NCBI RefSeq assembly: GCF_000170895.1
Contig: NZ_ABCS01000013.1
Location: 84,351 to 148,350 of the forward strand
Length of the DNA stretch: 64,000 nucleotides
Source of the DNA: Plesiocystis pacifica SIR-1
GTDB lineage: Bacteria; Myxococcota_A; Polyangia; Nannocystales; Nannocystaceae
Direction: 5' to 3'
The notes under the pieces were generated by a model. The model made no database searches, had not been told where the DNA came from, and worked only from the letters and a program-made list of their open reading frames with translations. How positions within the stretch are numbered: position 1 is the first letter of the stretch; the number at the start of each line of letters is the position of its first letter. A program made the position numbers and the translations under genes. Of this stretch, positions 9,134 through 21,145 are shown piece by piece.

Positions 9134-10971
9134 ATGAGTGACAACGAAAACAACAACGAAGGCGGCGCTGTCGCTGGTGCCTCCGCTTCCGCTTCCGCCG
9201 GTGTCGGGGCCGAGGCCGAGGCGAGCTTCTCCGCGTCGATCGGGCTGTCGAGCGCCGAGTTCGACGCCCTGTGGCAGGAGGTGTCCGCCAAGGTCGAGAC
9301 CTCCTTCGAGGTCAAGGACACGGACACGCCCGCCCAGGAGGCGCACTACTGGGATCAGCTCGAGCACTGGCTGCTGAAGGACTACTCGCGTCAGATCAAG
9401 GTCCTGGGCATGCAGATCGCCCGCCTCGAGCTGATGATGCGGACCTACAACGTCGCCCTCGAGGCTCGCTTCGACGTCGCCTTCAAGGCCTGGTCGAAGC
9501 ACTTCGACGAGCGCATCGACGGGATCATGCGCAACATCGTGCGCGAGGTCGTCCACCGCGAGGCCCAGACCATCCTCATCTCCCAGCGCGAGGTGATCAC
9601 CAACACCGTGCTCGAACAGATCCACGAGCGCTACACGGAGATCATCAACAAGCGCGTCGAGGAGCGGGTGCTGCTGATCCGCGACGAGATCGTCACGCTG
9701 ATCCAGACCGACCTCGAGGCCATCATCATCACCAAGCTCGAGAGCTTCTCGCTCACGATCCAGGACACCATCATCAAGCAGGTGATCACCCAGATCTCCA
9801 ACGAGATCGCGGTCCTGGTCAAGAACGAGATCACCGAGATCAACATCGAGCAGTTCATCGAGGTGTTCCGCGTCGAGATCAACCGCATCCAGGCGCTGGT
9901 CATCGAGATCGAGAACAACCTCAACGTGCGCATCGACCACGGCGACCTGCGCCTGCGCAACTGGGTCATCGCCCAGCTGCTGCAGATCAAGGGCTGCCTC
10001 AGCGACCGCGAGGTGCTCGCCGAGCTCTTCGTCGAGTTCTCGTCGATGCTGCGCACGCGCCTGGACAACACCGACTGCGTCGACCCGAACAACTGGGTCG
10101 ACGGGATCGTCGACACCATCCCGCTGCCGCCGGTCAAGCCCACGCCGACGCCCCAGCCGCCCCTCGAGCCCCTGCCCCCGGACCGGCCGGTGCTCGACTG
10201 CGCCTCGATGCGCCTGGTGCCCGAGACCTCCACGGCCGGCTCGACGGTGTCCTACATCGGCAAGCTGCCCAAGAGCCTGCGGCCCGAGGACGTCACCCTC
10301 GAGGTGCCGGGGGCCGCGGGCTTCCACCCCGACGCCGTCGAGGGCGGCGCGATCGTCTTCACCGTCCCCGAGGGGGCGAAGTCCGGGACGCTCAGCGTGA
10401 CCGTGGGCGAGACCGTGTGCCGCCACCGCATCGTGATCGTCGAGACCGGCGGACCCTTCGTCACGCCGGTGCCCGGCGGCAAGGGCCTGCTCGGCAACGT
10501 CTACCAGCTGCCCACCAACACCAAGAAGCTCCCGGACTTCAGCGCGCTCACCCCGGTCACCTCGGTCGCGGTGGGCAACCTCGACGTCCCCGCGCGCGAC
10601 TTCCGGGCCGGCTTCCCGGGCGTGGCCAAGACGGCAAGGAGCTCGTCGAGTGGTTTGGGATCCGCTTCGTGGGCACGCTGCGCGTCGCCGAGGCCGGCGA
10701 GTACCGCTTCCGCGTGACCTCCGACGACGGCTCGATCGTCTACCTCAACGGCAACCAGATCATCGACAACGACGGCATCCACGGCGCGTCGTCGAAGACC
10801 AGCAAGGTGCTCAAGCTCAACGCGGGCAGCCACGCCATCCGCGTCGACTACTTCCAGGGGCCGCGCTACCAGATCGCGCTGCAGCTCGAGTGGAAGCTGC
10901 CGGGGGCGAACACCTACGTGGTCGTCCCGCCCGAGGCCTTCGAGCGGGACCTGGCCGCTCACGAGGGTTGA
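9134..10971 (+). CDS. Coiled-coil and PA14-domain protein, interrupted by a frameshift
   Basis: The first ~499 residues read in one frame from ATG 9134 (MSDNENNNEGG) to about base 10630. The rest reads in the -1 frame from DGKELVEWFG (about 10630) to the TGA at 10969-10971. The first part contains an Ala/Ser-rich head, then ~240 residues of long amphipathic helix rich in Ile/Glu (coiled coil). A Pro-rich linker (PVKPTPTPQPPLEPLPP) and an Ig-like beta domain follow. A PA14-type lectin domain starts at GLLGNVYQLPTN and finishes after the frameshift with YRFRVTSDDGSIVYLNG, whose SDDGS motif is typical of PA14. Because the shift falls inside this one domain, a single-base indel (mutation or assembly error) is the simplest explanation. 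No signal peptide is seen. The fibre-plus-lectin layout fits a surface-binding or receptor-recognition protein next to the toxin genes. Confidence 0.78.
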
Positions 10972-10990
10972 GCGGCAACGAGATAACGCG

Positions 10991-11024
10991 AGAGACCCGG
11001 GCGCGCAGGCGTCCGGGTCTCTTT
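10991..11024 (+). terminator. Rho-independent terminator
   Basis: Perfect 10-bp stem (AGAGACCCGG at 10991-11000 with CCGGGTCTCT at 11013-11022) followed by a short T-rich run (TTTGTT). It lies 20 bases after the PA14 gene stop and ends the toxin-side transcript before the convergent secA gene. Confidence 0.85.
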
Positions 11025-11043
11025 GTTGGGCCGGGTCTAGGCC

Positions 11044-14238
<3,195 letters not shown>

Positions 14239-14349
14239 GGCGACGCGGAGGCGAAGTAGAGGGCGAGGGTAAGGGCGGGCACTCGCGCTGTCCACGCGGG
14301 CGGACAGGCTGTGTCCTGCCGAGGGCAGCGCTATGCTCGGCGCCGACGC

Positions 14350-15339
14350 ATGACGGACGAGGACAACGCTACCCGCCCGCACGAGGGATCTGACAGCCAC
14401 GCACTCGGGAAGGCCCGCGCCGCGATCCACGTCGTCGCGGGCTCGGGGCCGGTCAAGGCCGATCGCCTCGCGCGTGGGCTCGCACACATCCGCAGGCGCT
14501 GCGGCGAGCCCACCCAGGCCCCGAACCTGGCCACGCGCACCGGCTACTTCGCGGGCGACGACGCCACCCGCCTGGCGACCCTCGACGCCGCCTTCCGCGA
14601 CGCGCAGGCCCGGGTGGTCTGGGCGGCGCGCGGGGGCTACGGGCTGACCCGCCTGCTCCGGCGCCTCGACCCGGCCCCGCTGCGCGAGCGCCCCAAGCTG
14701 CTCGTGGGCTTCTCCGACGTGACCGCGCTGCTGTGTTGGGCCTGGACCCAGGCCGGGCTCATGGGCGTGCACGGCCCGGTCGTGGGTCAGCTCGGCGAGC
14801 TGCCGCCGGATGACCTCGAGCGGCTGTGGACGCTCTTGGAGGGCGAGCTGCCCGAGCCGTTGGTGGCTGGTGAGGACGGCCAGCCGTGCACGACCCTCGG
14901 GGCCGGGCGCGTCGAGGGCCGCCTGTTTCCGGCCAACCTCGAGATCTTGCGTACGCTGATCGGGACGCCGTGGCTCCCGGACCTGCGCGGCGCGATCGTG
15001 GCCGTCGAGGAGATCGGCGAGCGACCCTATCGCCTCGATCGCGCCCTGACCCACCTGCTCGAGAGCGGAGCCCTGCGCGGGGTCGCGGGCGTCGCCGTGG
15101 GGCAGCTGCACGCCTGCGTCGAGCCCGAAAATGGAGGCAGCAAGGGCTGGAGCGCCGAGGAGGTCATCGAGGATCGCTTTGGGCGCTTGGGTGTCCCCGT
15201 ATTGACCGGGCTGCCCTTCGGGCACGCCCCCAAGCGCAACGCGGCGCTGCCCTTCGGGGCGCCGGCGCGGCTGGACCTCGAGGGCGCGAGCCTGGAGATC
15301 CTCGAGTGGTCACCGCCCGCGGCGCTGTCGCAGTCTTAG
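14350..15339 (+). CDS. LD-carboxypeptidase (peptidase family S66)
   Basis: 329 residues from ATG 14350. S66 enzymes remove the terminal D-alanine from muropeptide tetrapeptides during cell-wall recycling. The family blocks are clear: an N-terminal IHVVAGSGPVKADRL, WAARGGYGLTRLL, then the nucleophile motif GFSDVTALLCW, VHGPVVGQL, and a C-terminal half with EEIGERPYRLDR and TGLPFGH. No signal peptide is present, consistent with the cytoplasmic recycling enzyme. It is divergent from secA (111 bases between starts) and its stop lies 4 bases from the convergent lipoprotein gene. An alternative upstream GTG/ATG is not supported by family length. Confidence 0.9.
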   Translation: MTDEDNATRPHEGSDSHALGKARAAIHVVAGSGPVKADRLARGLAHIRRRCGEPTQAPNLATRTGYFAGDDATRLATLDAAFRDAQARVVWAARGGYGLTRLLRRLDPAPLRERPKLLVGFSDVTALLCWAWTQAGLMGVHGPVVGQLGELPPDDLERLWTLLEGELPEPLVAGEDGQPCTTLGAGRVEGRLFPANLEILRTLIGTPWLPDLRGAIVAVEEIGERPYRLDRALTHLLESGALRGVAGVAVGQLHACVEPENGGSKGWSAEEVIEDRFGRLGVPVLTGLPFGHAPKRNAALPFGAPARLDLEGASLEILEWSPPAALSQS

Positions 15340-15343
15340 CCCT

Positions 15344-16276
15344 TTAGGTGCCGCAGGGGCTGATCGTCCAGCGCGCTCCGAGGTCCCAGACGGCGCCGGG
15401 GTTGCCCTCGGCGTGGAGCGTGTAGGTCCGGCGGTAGCCGTTGCTCCCGGCCCAGTACACGTAGTTGCGGTAGGTCTGCGCGTGGTAGTTGGTGCCGTCG
15501 ATGTGGCTGGCGCTGCCCCACGCGTAGGAGGTCACCCACGAGGTCGCGCAGTCCAGGATCGGGTCGGGCCACGCGTCGTAGTAGGACAGCCAGGACCGGG
15601 CCGAGCCTTGCTGGAGGCAAAAGCCGGCCTTGTAGCGCTCGGCGCTGGGGACGACCCAGTGAAGCTCGCCGTTGACGTTGAACCAGCACTGGTCGTCGTC
15701 GTAGGCGGCGTTCGAGCAGTGGGCGGTGTTGAAGGTCGCGTTCAGGCAGGGCGAGCCGCTCTCGAGCGGAGCGGGGGCGAGGCTCCGCGCCTGCCCGGCC
15801 AGCGCCCGCGAGAGGGGCTCGACCTCTCCGCGCTGCACGAGCTGGCCGTGGTGCTCGCGCAAGCCCTCGGGGATCTCGGTGCCTGCGTCGGTCAGCGCGT
15901 ACCAGACGAGCGCCGGGGAGGCGTCGGTGAAGCGCGGGTCGTCGAGGATCGAGGCCACGCCCGCGTCGGCCGGGACGTCCTCGAGCATGGCGACGCCGGC
16001 CTCGTCGATGAAGAAGCTGAGCGTCGAGCCGCCGTCGAGGTGCAGGACGTGGTCGGGGATGGCCTCGACGGCGTTGTCGAGGCCGGGCTCCGCTGGGGTC
16101 TCGCCGCGGTTGTCGACGCGGATGAGCTCGGCCTCTGCGTCTGCCTCGAGCTCGAAGGCGTCCGGCTCGCCGGCTAGCTCGGCTCCAGAGTCGCAGGCGG
16201 GGAGCAAGGCCGCCGATCCGAGCAGCAGAGCCGTCAAGGGGAGAGCGCGTCGCGTGTGGAAGTCTCGCAGGAACAT
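15344..16276 (-). CDS. Secreted lipoprotein of unknown function
   Basis: 310 residues from ATG 16276. The N-terminus has a signal peptide ending in a lipobox (LLPACDS), so it should be lipid-anchored. A mixed acidic segment follows (ELEADAEAELIR), then a middle domain of unknown type. The C-terminal ~130 residues are rich in Trp, Tyr and Cys (CLNATFNTAHCSNAAYDDDQ, then WVTSYAWGSASHIDG and YRRTYTLHAEG). These look like a small disulfide-bonded beta domain, possibly carbohydrate-binding. I do not recognise the family. It is divergent from the lytic transglycosylase gene. Confidence 0.83.
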   Translation of the reverse strand: MFLRDFHTRRALPLTALLLGSAALLPACDSGAELAGEPDAFELEADAEAELIRVDNRGETPAEPGLDNAVEAIPDHVLHLDGGSTLSFFIDEAGVAMLEDVPADAGVASILDDPRFTDASPALVWYALTDAGTEIPEGLREHHGQLVQRGEVEPLSRALAGQARSLAPAPLESGSPCLNATFNTAHCSNAAYDDDQCWFNVNGELHWVVPSAERYKAGFCLQQGSARSWLSYYDAWPDPILDCATSWVTSYAWGSASHIDGTNYHAQTYRNYVYWAGSNGYRRTYTLHAEGNPGAVWDLGARWTISPCGT

Positions 16277-16439
16277 CACTGGGGTGATTCCAGCCGGTGC
16301 CGGTGTAGATCAGTGTCGAGTCGAGATTTCTGCGCCTGGCCAGGGGCGGGAAGGGTGCCGGGCCCCGATGCGTAGGCACTGCACGGGTTTTCCGCTGCTC
16401 TTTTGGAGCGAGGCGCGAGCGCGGCTACAACTCGAAGCG

Positions 16440-18908
16440 ATGCCTGAAGCCATGACCAGGAGCGAGCAGACCGGAGGGGACGCGGCGGCGAAGGTGGGAC
16501 TTTTGTCTACATCGACCTTGCTCGCGCTGGGCCTGGCCTCGAGCCTGGTTGTTGGCGCGGCCGGCTGTCACGCCGAGTCACCGCCGGCCCTGTCCATGGC
16601 GGAGAGCAGCTCCGTCGGCACGGTCGAGACGCGCCCGATCGAGGACGAGGAGCCCTCGGACGAGGCGCCCGCGGCCGAGGGCGAGCGCGCGCTGTGGTTT
16701 GCCGACGGTCCGGGCCGGGACGCGATCTTGGCCCGAGAGCGGCGCGATCACGAGGGGGCCATCGCCCACCTCGACGTGTTGCTCGCGGACCCCGAGCTGG
16801 CCGCGGACGACCGCGCCGCCGCCGAGCTGCTCCACGCCTACGAAGACCTGCGCCGCGACGACTGGACCCTCGCCGCCGAGCGCCTGGCGAAGGCCCGGAC
16901 CTCCCCCGCGCTCGCGCCCATCGAGGCCCACCTGCGCGTGGTCGAGGCCCAGGCGCGCCTCGACGCCCAGGACAGCGAGGGCGCCCTCGAGCTCGTGCGC
17001 GATCTGGATCCGCGGTCCAAGGCCGGGCAGGAGGCGGGCGTGCCCGCGCGCGCGCTGATGGTCAAGGCTGACGCCCTGTCGCGGACCATGGCCCGCGACG
17101 AAGCCATCGCGGCCTACCGCGCCTACCTCGAGCTCGCCGAGGGTCGCCGCGTCCACGAGGCGCGGCGCAAGCTCGCCGTGCTCTTGCTCGGCGGGGAGGC
17201 CGAGGACCAGCGCGCCGCCGCCGAGCTGTTCGAGCGCTTGAGCGTCGACGTGCCCCTGTCGAGCTACGCCGAGGAGGCCCGCAGCGAGCTCGCCAAGCTC
17301 GAGCGGACCAAGGTCGTCGAGCGCTCCAAGGCCGAGTCGAAGTCCCTCGATCGCCAGCGCAAGCTCGCCGAGATCGACGCGCACCTGAGCAAGCGCAGCT
17401 ACGCCGAGACCATCACCGCGGCCGACCGCTTCATCAAGCAGGCCAGGGGCCTCGGCGCGAGCGAGGGCGATCGCTGCCGGGCGCTCTACGCCAAGGGCTC
17501 GGCGATCTTCAAGCAGCGCAAGCGCCCCGCGGCCCAGCCGGTGTTCGACCAGGCGAGCAAGCACTGCAAGAAGGCCGGCGACGAGGTCCGCGAGGTCAAG
17601 AGCCGCTACCAGGCCGCGCGCGGGCGCTACTCCGCGGGCAAGTACAGCGACGCCGGGACCCGCTTCGAGGCCCTGGCCAAGGACCACCCCGATCACAGCT
17701 ACGCCGACGACGCGTGGATCAAGGCGGGCGAGTCGTGGGAGAGCGCGGGCAAGGCCGAGGAGGCGCGCAAGGCCTACGAGAGCTCGCTGGCCAAGCACCC
17801 CGACGGCGACATGGCCGACGAGGCCCTGCGCCGCCTGCTGGTCCAGGCCTTCGCCGAGGGCCGCGAGGCCGACGTGGTCCGCCTGGCCGACGAGGCCATC
17901 GCGGGCGGGCGCATCCACGGCGACGCCCTGGCCAAGCTGCACTACTTCCGCGGCAAGGCCCTCGAGCGCACGGGGGAGGGCGCGGAGGCCGAGGCCGCTT
18001 ACCTGCGCGCCATCGATACGCGCCCGCTGAGCTACCCCTCGCTCCAGGCCCTCTCGCGCCTGCGCGAGCGCGGCGAGGAGGCCGAGGCCAAGGGCCTGGC
18101 GCGGCTGACCGAGGCCAGCGCCCAGCCGCTGCCCGAGCTCGCCCTGCCCAGCTCCCCGGCGGCCGAGCGCGTGCGCGTGTGGGCGCGCCTGGGTCTGGGC
18201 GAGGAGGCCAAGGCGGAGCTCAGCCAGGCGGGCATCAAGGGCTGGCCAGCCGTCGCCGCCCTGGCCCAGGCCGGGCTCTACAACGAGGCCCAAAAGCTCC
18301 TCGCCAGTCAGGGCAGCAGCTGGCGACGCAACGCCGCCACGGGCGACTACCGGGCGCTGTGGGAGCTCGCGCACCCCGTGCCCTTCCGGGCGTTGGTCGG
18401 TCCGGGCGAGGAAGCGCGGGGCGTGCCCGAGCTGCTGACTTACGCCGTGATGCAGACCGAGAGCCGCTTCAACCCCGGGGCGACCTCGTGGGCTGGCGCG
18501 CGCGGGCTCATCCAGCTCATGCCTGGCACCGCCGAGACCGTCGCCCGGCGCATCGGCGTGCAGGTCCAGCCCAGCGAGCTCTACGACCCCGCGACCAACC
18601 TCGAGCTCGGTCAGCACTACCTCGCCGGCCTGGTCGGGCGCTGGGAGGCGCGCGAGGGCAGCGAGGCCCAGGTCGCCCTGGCGATCCCCAGCTACAACGC
18701 CGGCCCCGGGCGCACCGACCAGTGGCTCAAAGAGCGCGGCAGCTGGGACCTCGATCTCTTCGTCGAGGCCATCCCCTTCGACGAGACCCGCCACTACACC
18801 CAGAGCGTGCTCGGGCGGTGGGCGGCCTATCGCTGGATCTACGGCGCGGGCGAGGCCGGCGAGCGCATGCCCTACCTGCCGCTGACGATCCCGCCGCGCT
18901 CGAAGTAG
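16440..18908 (+). CDS. Soluble lytic murein transglycosylase, TPR-containing lipoprotein
   Basis: 822 residues from ATG 16440. A signal sequence with lipobox VGAAGC (~residue 41) predicts a lipoprotein. About 500 residues of TPR-like helical repeats follow (YRAYLELAEGRR, YSAGKYSDAGTRFEALAKDH, AYESSLAKHPDGD). The C-terminal ~170 residues form a lysozyme-like SLT domain: MQTESRFNPGATSWAGARG with the catalytic Glu in QTES, GLIQLMPGTA, and SYNAGPGRTDQWL. The architecture matches Slt70-type enzymes, which cleave the MurNAc-GlcNAc bond to give 1,6-anhydro ends. An upstream open frame exists but starts inside the opposite lipoprotein gene. The gene precedes the Ro60 gene but is separated by ~155 bases. 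Confidence 0.92.
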   Translation: MPEAMTRSEQTGGDAAAKVGLLSTSTLLALGLASSLVVGAAGCHAESPPALSMAESSSVGTVETRPIEDEEPSDEAPAAEGERALWFADGPGRDAILARERRDHEGAIAHLDVLLADPELAADDRAAAELLHAYEDLRRDDWTLAAERLAKARTSPALAPIEAHLRVVEAQARLDAQDSEGALELVRDLDPRSKAGQEAGVPARALMVKADALSRTMARDEAIAAYRAYLELAEGRRVHEARRKLAVLLLGGEAEDQRAAAELFERLSVDVPLSSYAEEARSELAKLERTKVVERSKAESKSLDRQRKLAEIDAHLSKRSYAETITAADRFIKQARGLGASEGDRCRALYAKGSAIFKQRKRPAAQPVFDQASKHCKKAGDEVREVKSRYQAARGRYSAGKYSDAGTRFEALAKDHPDHSYADDAWIKAGESWESAGKAEEARKAYESSLAKHPDGDMADEALRRLLVQAFAEGREADVVRLADEAIAGGRIHGDALAKLHYFRGKALERTGEGAEAEAAYLRAIDTRPLSYPSLQALSRLRERGEEAEAKGLARLTEASAQPLPELALPSSPAAERVRVWARLGLGEEAKAELSQAGIKGWPAVAALAQAGLYNEAQKLLASQGSSWRRNAATGDYRALWELAHPVPFRALVGPGEEARGVPELLTYAVMQTESRFNPGATSWAGARGLIQLMPGTAETVARRIGVQVQPSELYDPATNLELGQHYLAGLVGRWEAREGSEAQVALAIPSYNAGPGRTDQWLKERGSWDLDLFVEAIPFDETRHYTQSVLGRWAAYRWIYGAGEAGERMPYLPLTIPPRSK

Positions 18909-18987
18909 CGTATCGGGGTTGGGAGCCGCGCGGTCCCTCGCGCGACCCAAAATAATTGCTTGCGCGCCTCCGCGGCCCTGCTACTTC

Positions 18988-19003
18988 TGGGCACGTAGTT
19001 GGT
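18988..19003 (+). promoter_or_regulatory. Weak sigma-54-like promoter candidate upstream of Ro60 gene
   Basis: TGGGCACGTAGTTGGT has TGG and TTG at the spacing of a -24/-12 element (consensus TGGCACGNNNNTTGC), but the -12 GC is GG. It lies ~62 bases before the Ro60 ATG. Enterobacterial rsr-yrl-rtc operons are sigma-54 dependent, which is why I list it. Confidence is low. Confidence 0.2.
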
Positions 19004-19064
19004 CTGTGTCCCCGACTCGGATAGTTGGACGTCGGGCGGCCCAGACAAGAGTTGGAGGTGGATC

Positions 19065-20747
19065 ATGGTGCTGAAGCTCAGCAAGTACTTCTCGCGTCGC
19101 AAGACTCCGCAGTCGGAGCCCGCGTCGCCCAAGCAGGCGCGCAACCACGCCGGCGGGTACAGCTTCACGCTCAACGATCGTGATCGTCTCGAGCGCTTTT
19201 TGATCCTCGGCAGCGAGGGCGGCACCTACTACGTGGGTGAGCGCGCGCTGAGCCTGGCCAACGCCGAGTGCTTGGTCCGCTGCCTCGACGCCGACGGTCC
19301 GGGAACGGTCGAGGCCATCGCTTCGCTGAGCGAGGCAGGCCGCGCGCCCAAGAACGACGTGGCGATCTTCGCCCTCGCCGTCGCATCTGGTCACGCCGAC
19401 GAGGCGACCCGCGCGGCCGCGCTCGAGGCCCTGCCTCGGGTGTGCCGCACCGGCAGCCACCTGTTCACCTTCGTGGACAACGTCCAGCACTTCCGCGGCT
19501 GGGGCCGGGGACTCCGGCGCGCCGTGGCCCGCTGGTACGTCGAGCGCGACGCCGAGGCCCTGGCTTACCAGGTCGCCAAGTACCGGCAGCGCAACGGGTG
19601 GTCGCACCGCGACGTGCTGCGCAAGGCGGGCGGCGCCATCGGTCCGCACGCCGTCGAGCACGAGGTCGTGCTGCGCTGGGCCGTGGACGGCGTCGAGGGC
19701 TTCGACAAGTCCCGCAGCGTCCGTCGGGGCGGCAAGCACGGGGAGGCCAAGGCCGTCAACTACGGTCGCCTGAGCCGCGAGCAGCTCCCGCGCATCCTCG
19801 CGGGTGTCGAGGCGCTCAAGGCCTGCGCCGCCCTGACCGGGGCCAAGCGCGGCCGCGAGGCCGCCAAGGTCATCGCCGACTACCGCCTCACCCACGAGAT
19901 GGTGCCCAGCGAGCTCAAGGCCAGCCCGCTCGTGTGGGAGGCCCTGTTGCCCGGCATGCCCGTCGGCGCCCTCGTGCGCAGCCTCGGCAAGCTGACCCAG
20001 GTCGGCGTGCTCGCGCCGCACAGCGAGGCCAGCGGTCTGGTCCGCGCTCGCCTCGGCGACGCCGAGCGCCTGCGCAAGGCTCGTCTGCACCCCCTGGCCG
20101 TGCTCACGGCCCTGCGGGTCTACGCCCGCGGCAAGGGCGTGCGCGGCAGCCTGAGCTGGAAGCCGGTGAGCGCCGTCGTCGATAGCCTCGACGCGGCCTT
20201 CTACACCTGCTTCGACAACGTCCGGCCCGCCAGTAAGCGGGTGCTCATCGCCCTCGACGTGTCGGGTTCGATGGGCTGGGGCGAGATCGCCGGCCTGCCC
20301 GGCATCACCCCCGCGGTCGGCTCTGCGGCCATGGCCATGGTCGCGCTGCGGACCGAGCCGGAGGTCGAGCTCACGGCCTTCTCGACCGCGCTCCAGCGCG
20401 TGTCGATCGGCAAGCGGAGCAGCCTCGAGGACGTCGTCAACAAGCTCGCTCGCATCCCCATGGGCGGCACCGATTGCGCGGCGCCCATGGTCTGGGCGAC
20501 CAAGGAGCGCGTCCCCGTCGACGCCTTCTACGTCTACACGGACAACGAGACCTGGCACGGTCAGGTCCACCCGCACCAAGCCCTGCGCACCTACCGGGAG
20601 CGCACGGGCATCCCGGCGAAGCTGATCGTCGTGGGCATGACCGCGACCAAGTTCACCATCGCCGATCCCGACGACGCCGGCATGCTCGACGTCGTGGGCT
20701 TCGACAGCGCCGCGCCGGCCATCATGGCCGACTTCACGCGGAGCTGA
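19065..20747 (+). CDS. rsr: Ro60/Rsr orthologue: TROVE and VWA domain RNA-binding protein
   Basis: 560 residues from ATG 19065, chosen because a GGAGGTG ribosome-binding site lies 5 bases upstream; an upstream TTG in frame has none. The N-terminal ~370 residues are the helical-repeat TROVE ring (GGYSFTLNDRDRLERFLILG, FTFVDNVQHFRGWGRGLRRA, YQVAKYRQRNGWSHRDVLRK). The C-terminal VWA domain has an intact MIDAS: DVSGSMGW (Asp ~398), the Thr of MGGTDCAAP and the Asp of YVYTDNETW. The run LIVVGMTATKFTIADPDDAG is nearly that of animal Ro60. Ro60 proteins bind misfolded RNAs in the ring cavity and Y RNAs on the outer surface; bacterial Rsr links to exonucleases such as PNPase. A Y-RNA-like hairpin begins 8 bases after the stop and three tRNA-like RNAs follow, so the locus encodes protein and probable RNA partners together. 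No rtcB or rtcR is seen nearby. Confidence 0.95.
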   Translation: MVLKLSKYFSRRKTPQSEPASPKQARNHAGGYSFTLNDRDRLERFLILGSEGGTYYVGERALSLANAECLVRCLDADGPGTVEAIASLSEAGRAPKNDVAIFALAVASGHADEATRAAALEALPRVCRTGSHLFTFVDNVQHFRGWGRGLRRAVARWYVERDAEALAYQVAKYRQRNGWSHRDVLRKAGGAIGPHAVEHEVVLRWAVDGVEGFDKSRSVRRGGKHGEAKAVNYGRLSREQLPRILAGVEALKACAALTGAKRGREAAKVIADYRLTHEMVPSELKASPLVWEALLPGMPVGALVRSLGKLTQVGVLAPHSEASGLVRARLGDAERLRKARLHPLAVLTALRVYARGKGVRGSLSWKPVSAVVDSLDAAFYTCFDNVRPASKRVLIALDVSGSMGWGEIAGLPGITPAVGSAAMAMVALRTEPEVELTAFSTALQRVSIGKRSSLEDVVNKLARIPMGGTDCAAPMVWATKERVPVDAFYVYTDNETWHGQVHPHQALRTYRERTGIPAKLIVVGMTATKFTIADPDDAGMLDVVGFDSAAPAIMADFTRS

Positions 20748-20754
20748 GTTCCTC

Positions 20755-20839
20755 GGTCGGGCCGAGGTCCTGGATTAACGCGAACTGGAACCTCGTCCCT
20801 CCTCGCGGGGGGAACTTCCAGGACACACCTTGCCCGACC
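20755..20839 (+). ncRNA. Y-RNA-like hairpin next to Ro60 gene
   Basis: An 85-nt stem-loop. The lower stem is GGTCGGGC (20755-20762) with GCCCGACC (20832-20839), 8 bp. An internal loop follows (CGAG on one side, ACACCTT on the other), then an upper stem GTCCTGG (20767-20773) with CCAGGAC (20818-20824), 7 bp. The apical part contains a further hairpin (TCCCTCC/GGGGGGA). Animal and bacterial Y RNAs have a terminal stem with GGUCCGA opposite UUGACC that Ro60 recognises. Here GGGCCGA sits opposite TTGCCC, which keeps the CGA and TTG and changes the base pair compensatorily. Size and position right after the Ro60 gene support the assignment. Transcription and strand are inferred. Confidence 0.6.
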
Positions 20840-20849
20840 ACCCTTCACG

Positions 20850-20980
20850 CGCGTCGTAGCTCAATGGGATAGAGCGCGAAAACGCGGTCCTCCAAACCTT
20901 GCCCGGCGAGAGCTGGGCCGCGGGAAGACCGTTATCGTCTGAAACACGCGAGGTTACCGGTTCGAGTCCGGTCGACGCGC
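20850..20980 (+). ncRNA. tRNA-Phe(GAA)-like RNA with embedded Ro60-binding-like module
   Basis: All arms of a tRNA are present: acceptor CGCGTCG/CGACGCG, T8-A9, D arm GCTC/GAGC, anticodon loop CTGAAAC (anticodon GAA at 20941-20943), variable AGGTT, T arm ACCGG-TTCGAGT-CCGGT. The anticodon stem (CG+CGT with ACGCG) is split between positions 28 and 29 by a 57-nt insert (20879-20935). The insert forms an outer stem GCGGTC/GACCGT. It also forms a 7-bp hairpin GCCCGGC/GCTGGGC closed by a GAGA tetraloop and flanked by CCTT and CCGCGGG. The discriminator base is C and no CCA is encoded; Phe tRNAs normally have A73. I read it as a tRNA mimic carrying a permuted Y-RNA Ro-binding stem rather than a decoding tRNA. 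A tRNA with a removable insert is the alternative. Confidence 0.68.
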
Positions 20981-21012
20981 CTTCGCACGAATCAATACTG
21001 TGCGGAACCATG

Positions 21013-21144
21013 TGCTCCGTAGCTCAATGGTAGAGTACAAAACGCGGTCATCCGTGCCTTGCCCGATATGAGTCGGGCCGAAGGAAGGACCGTTAACGCG
21101 ACACTTGTAATGTTGAGGTGCCGGTTCGACTCCGGCCGGAGCAC
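21013..21144 (+). ncRNA. tRNA-Thr(TGT)-like RNA with embedded Ro60-binding-like module
   Basis: tRNA elements: acceptor TGCTCCG/CGGAGCA, D arm GCTC/GAGT, anticodon loop CTTGTAA (anticodon TGT at 21106-21108), short variable AGGT, T arm GCCGG-TTCGACT-CCGGC. Removing a 61-nt insert (21040-21100) between positions 28 and 29 restores a perfect 5-bp anticodon stem CAACA/TGTTG. The insert repeats the design of its neighbours: outer stem GCGGTC/GACCGT, then CCTT-GCCCGA-loop-TCGGGC-CG-AAGG. The inner hairpin pairs GA with TC where the other two copies pair GGC with GCT, which is compensatory change and supports a real RNA fold. Discriminator C, no encoded CCA. The upstream spacer contains a CGCAC/GTGCG hairpin (20984-21004). 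Confidence 0.68.
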
Positions 21145-21145
21145 T

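Noticed and set aside
15726..16439. Extended N-terminus for the lytic transglycosylase gene
   Set aside because: The extension lies opposite the lipoprotein gene and precedes a clear signal peptide and lipobox that fit a start at 16440.
18999..19064. Upstream TTG start for the Ro60 gene
   Set aside because: No ribosome-binding site, and the extra 22 residues do not resemble Ro60; ATG 19065 has GGAGGTG.
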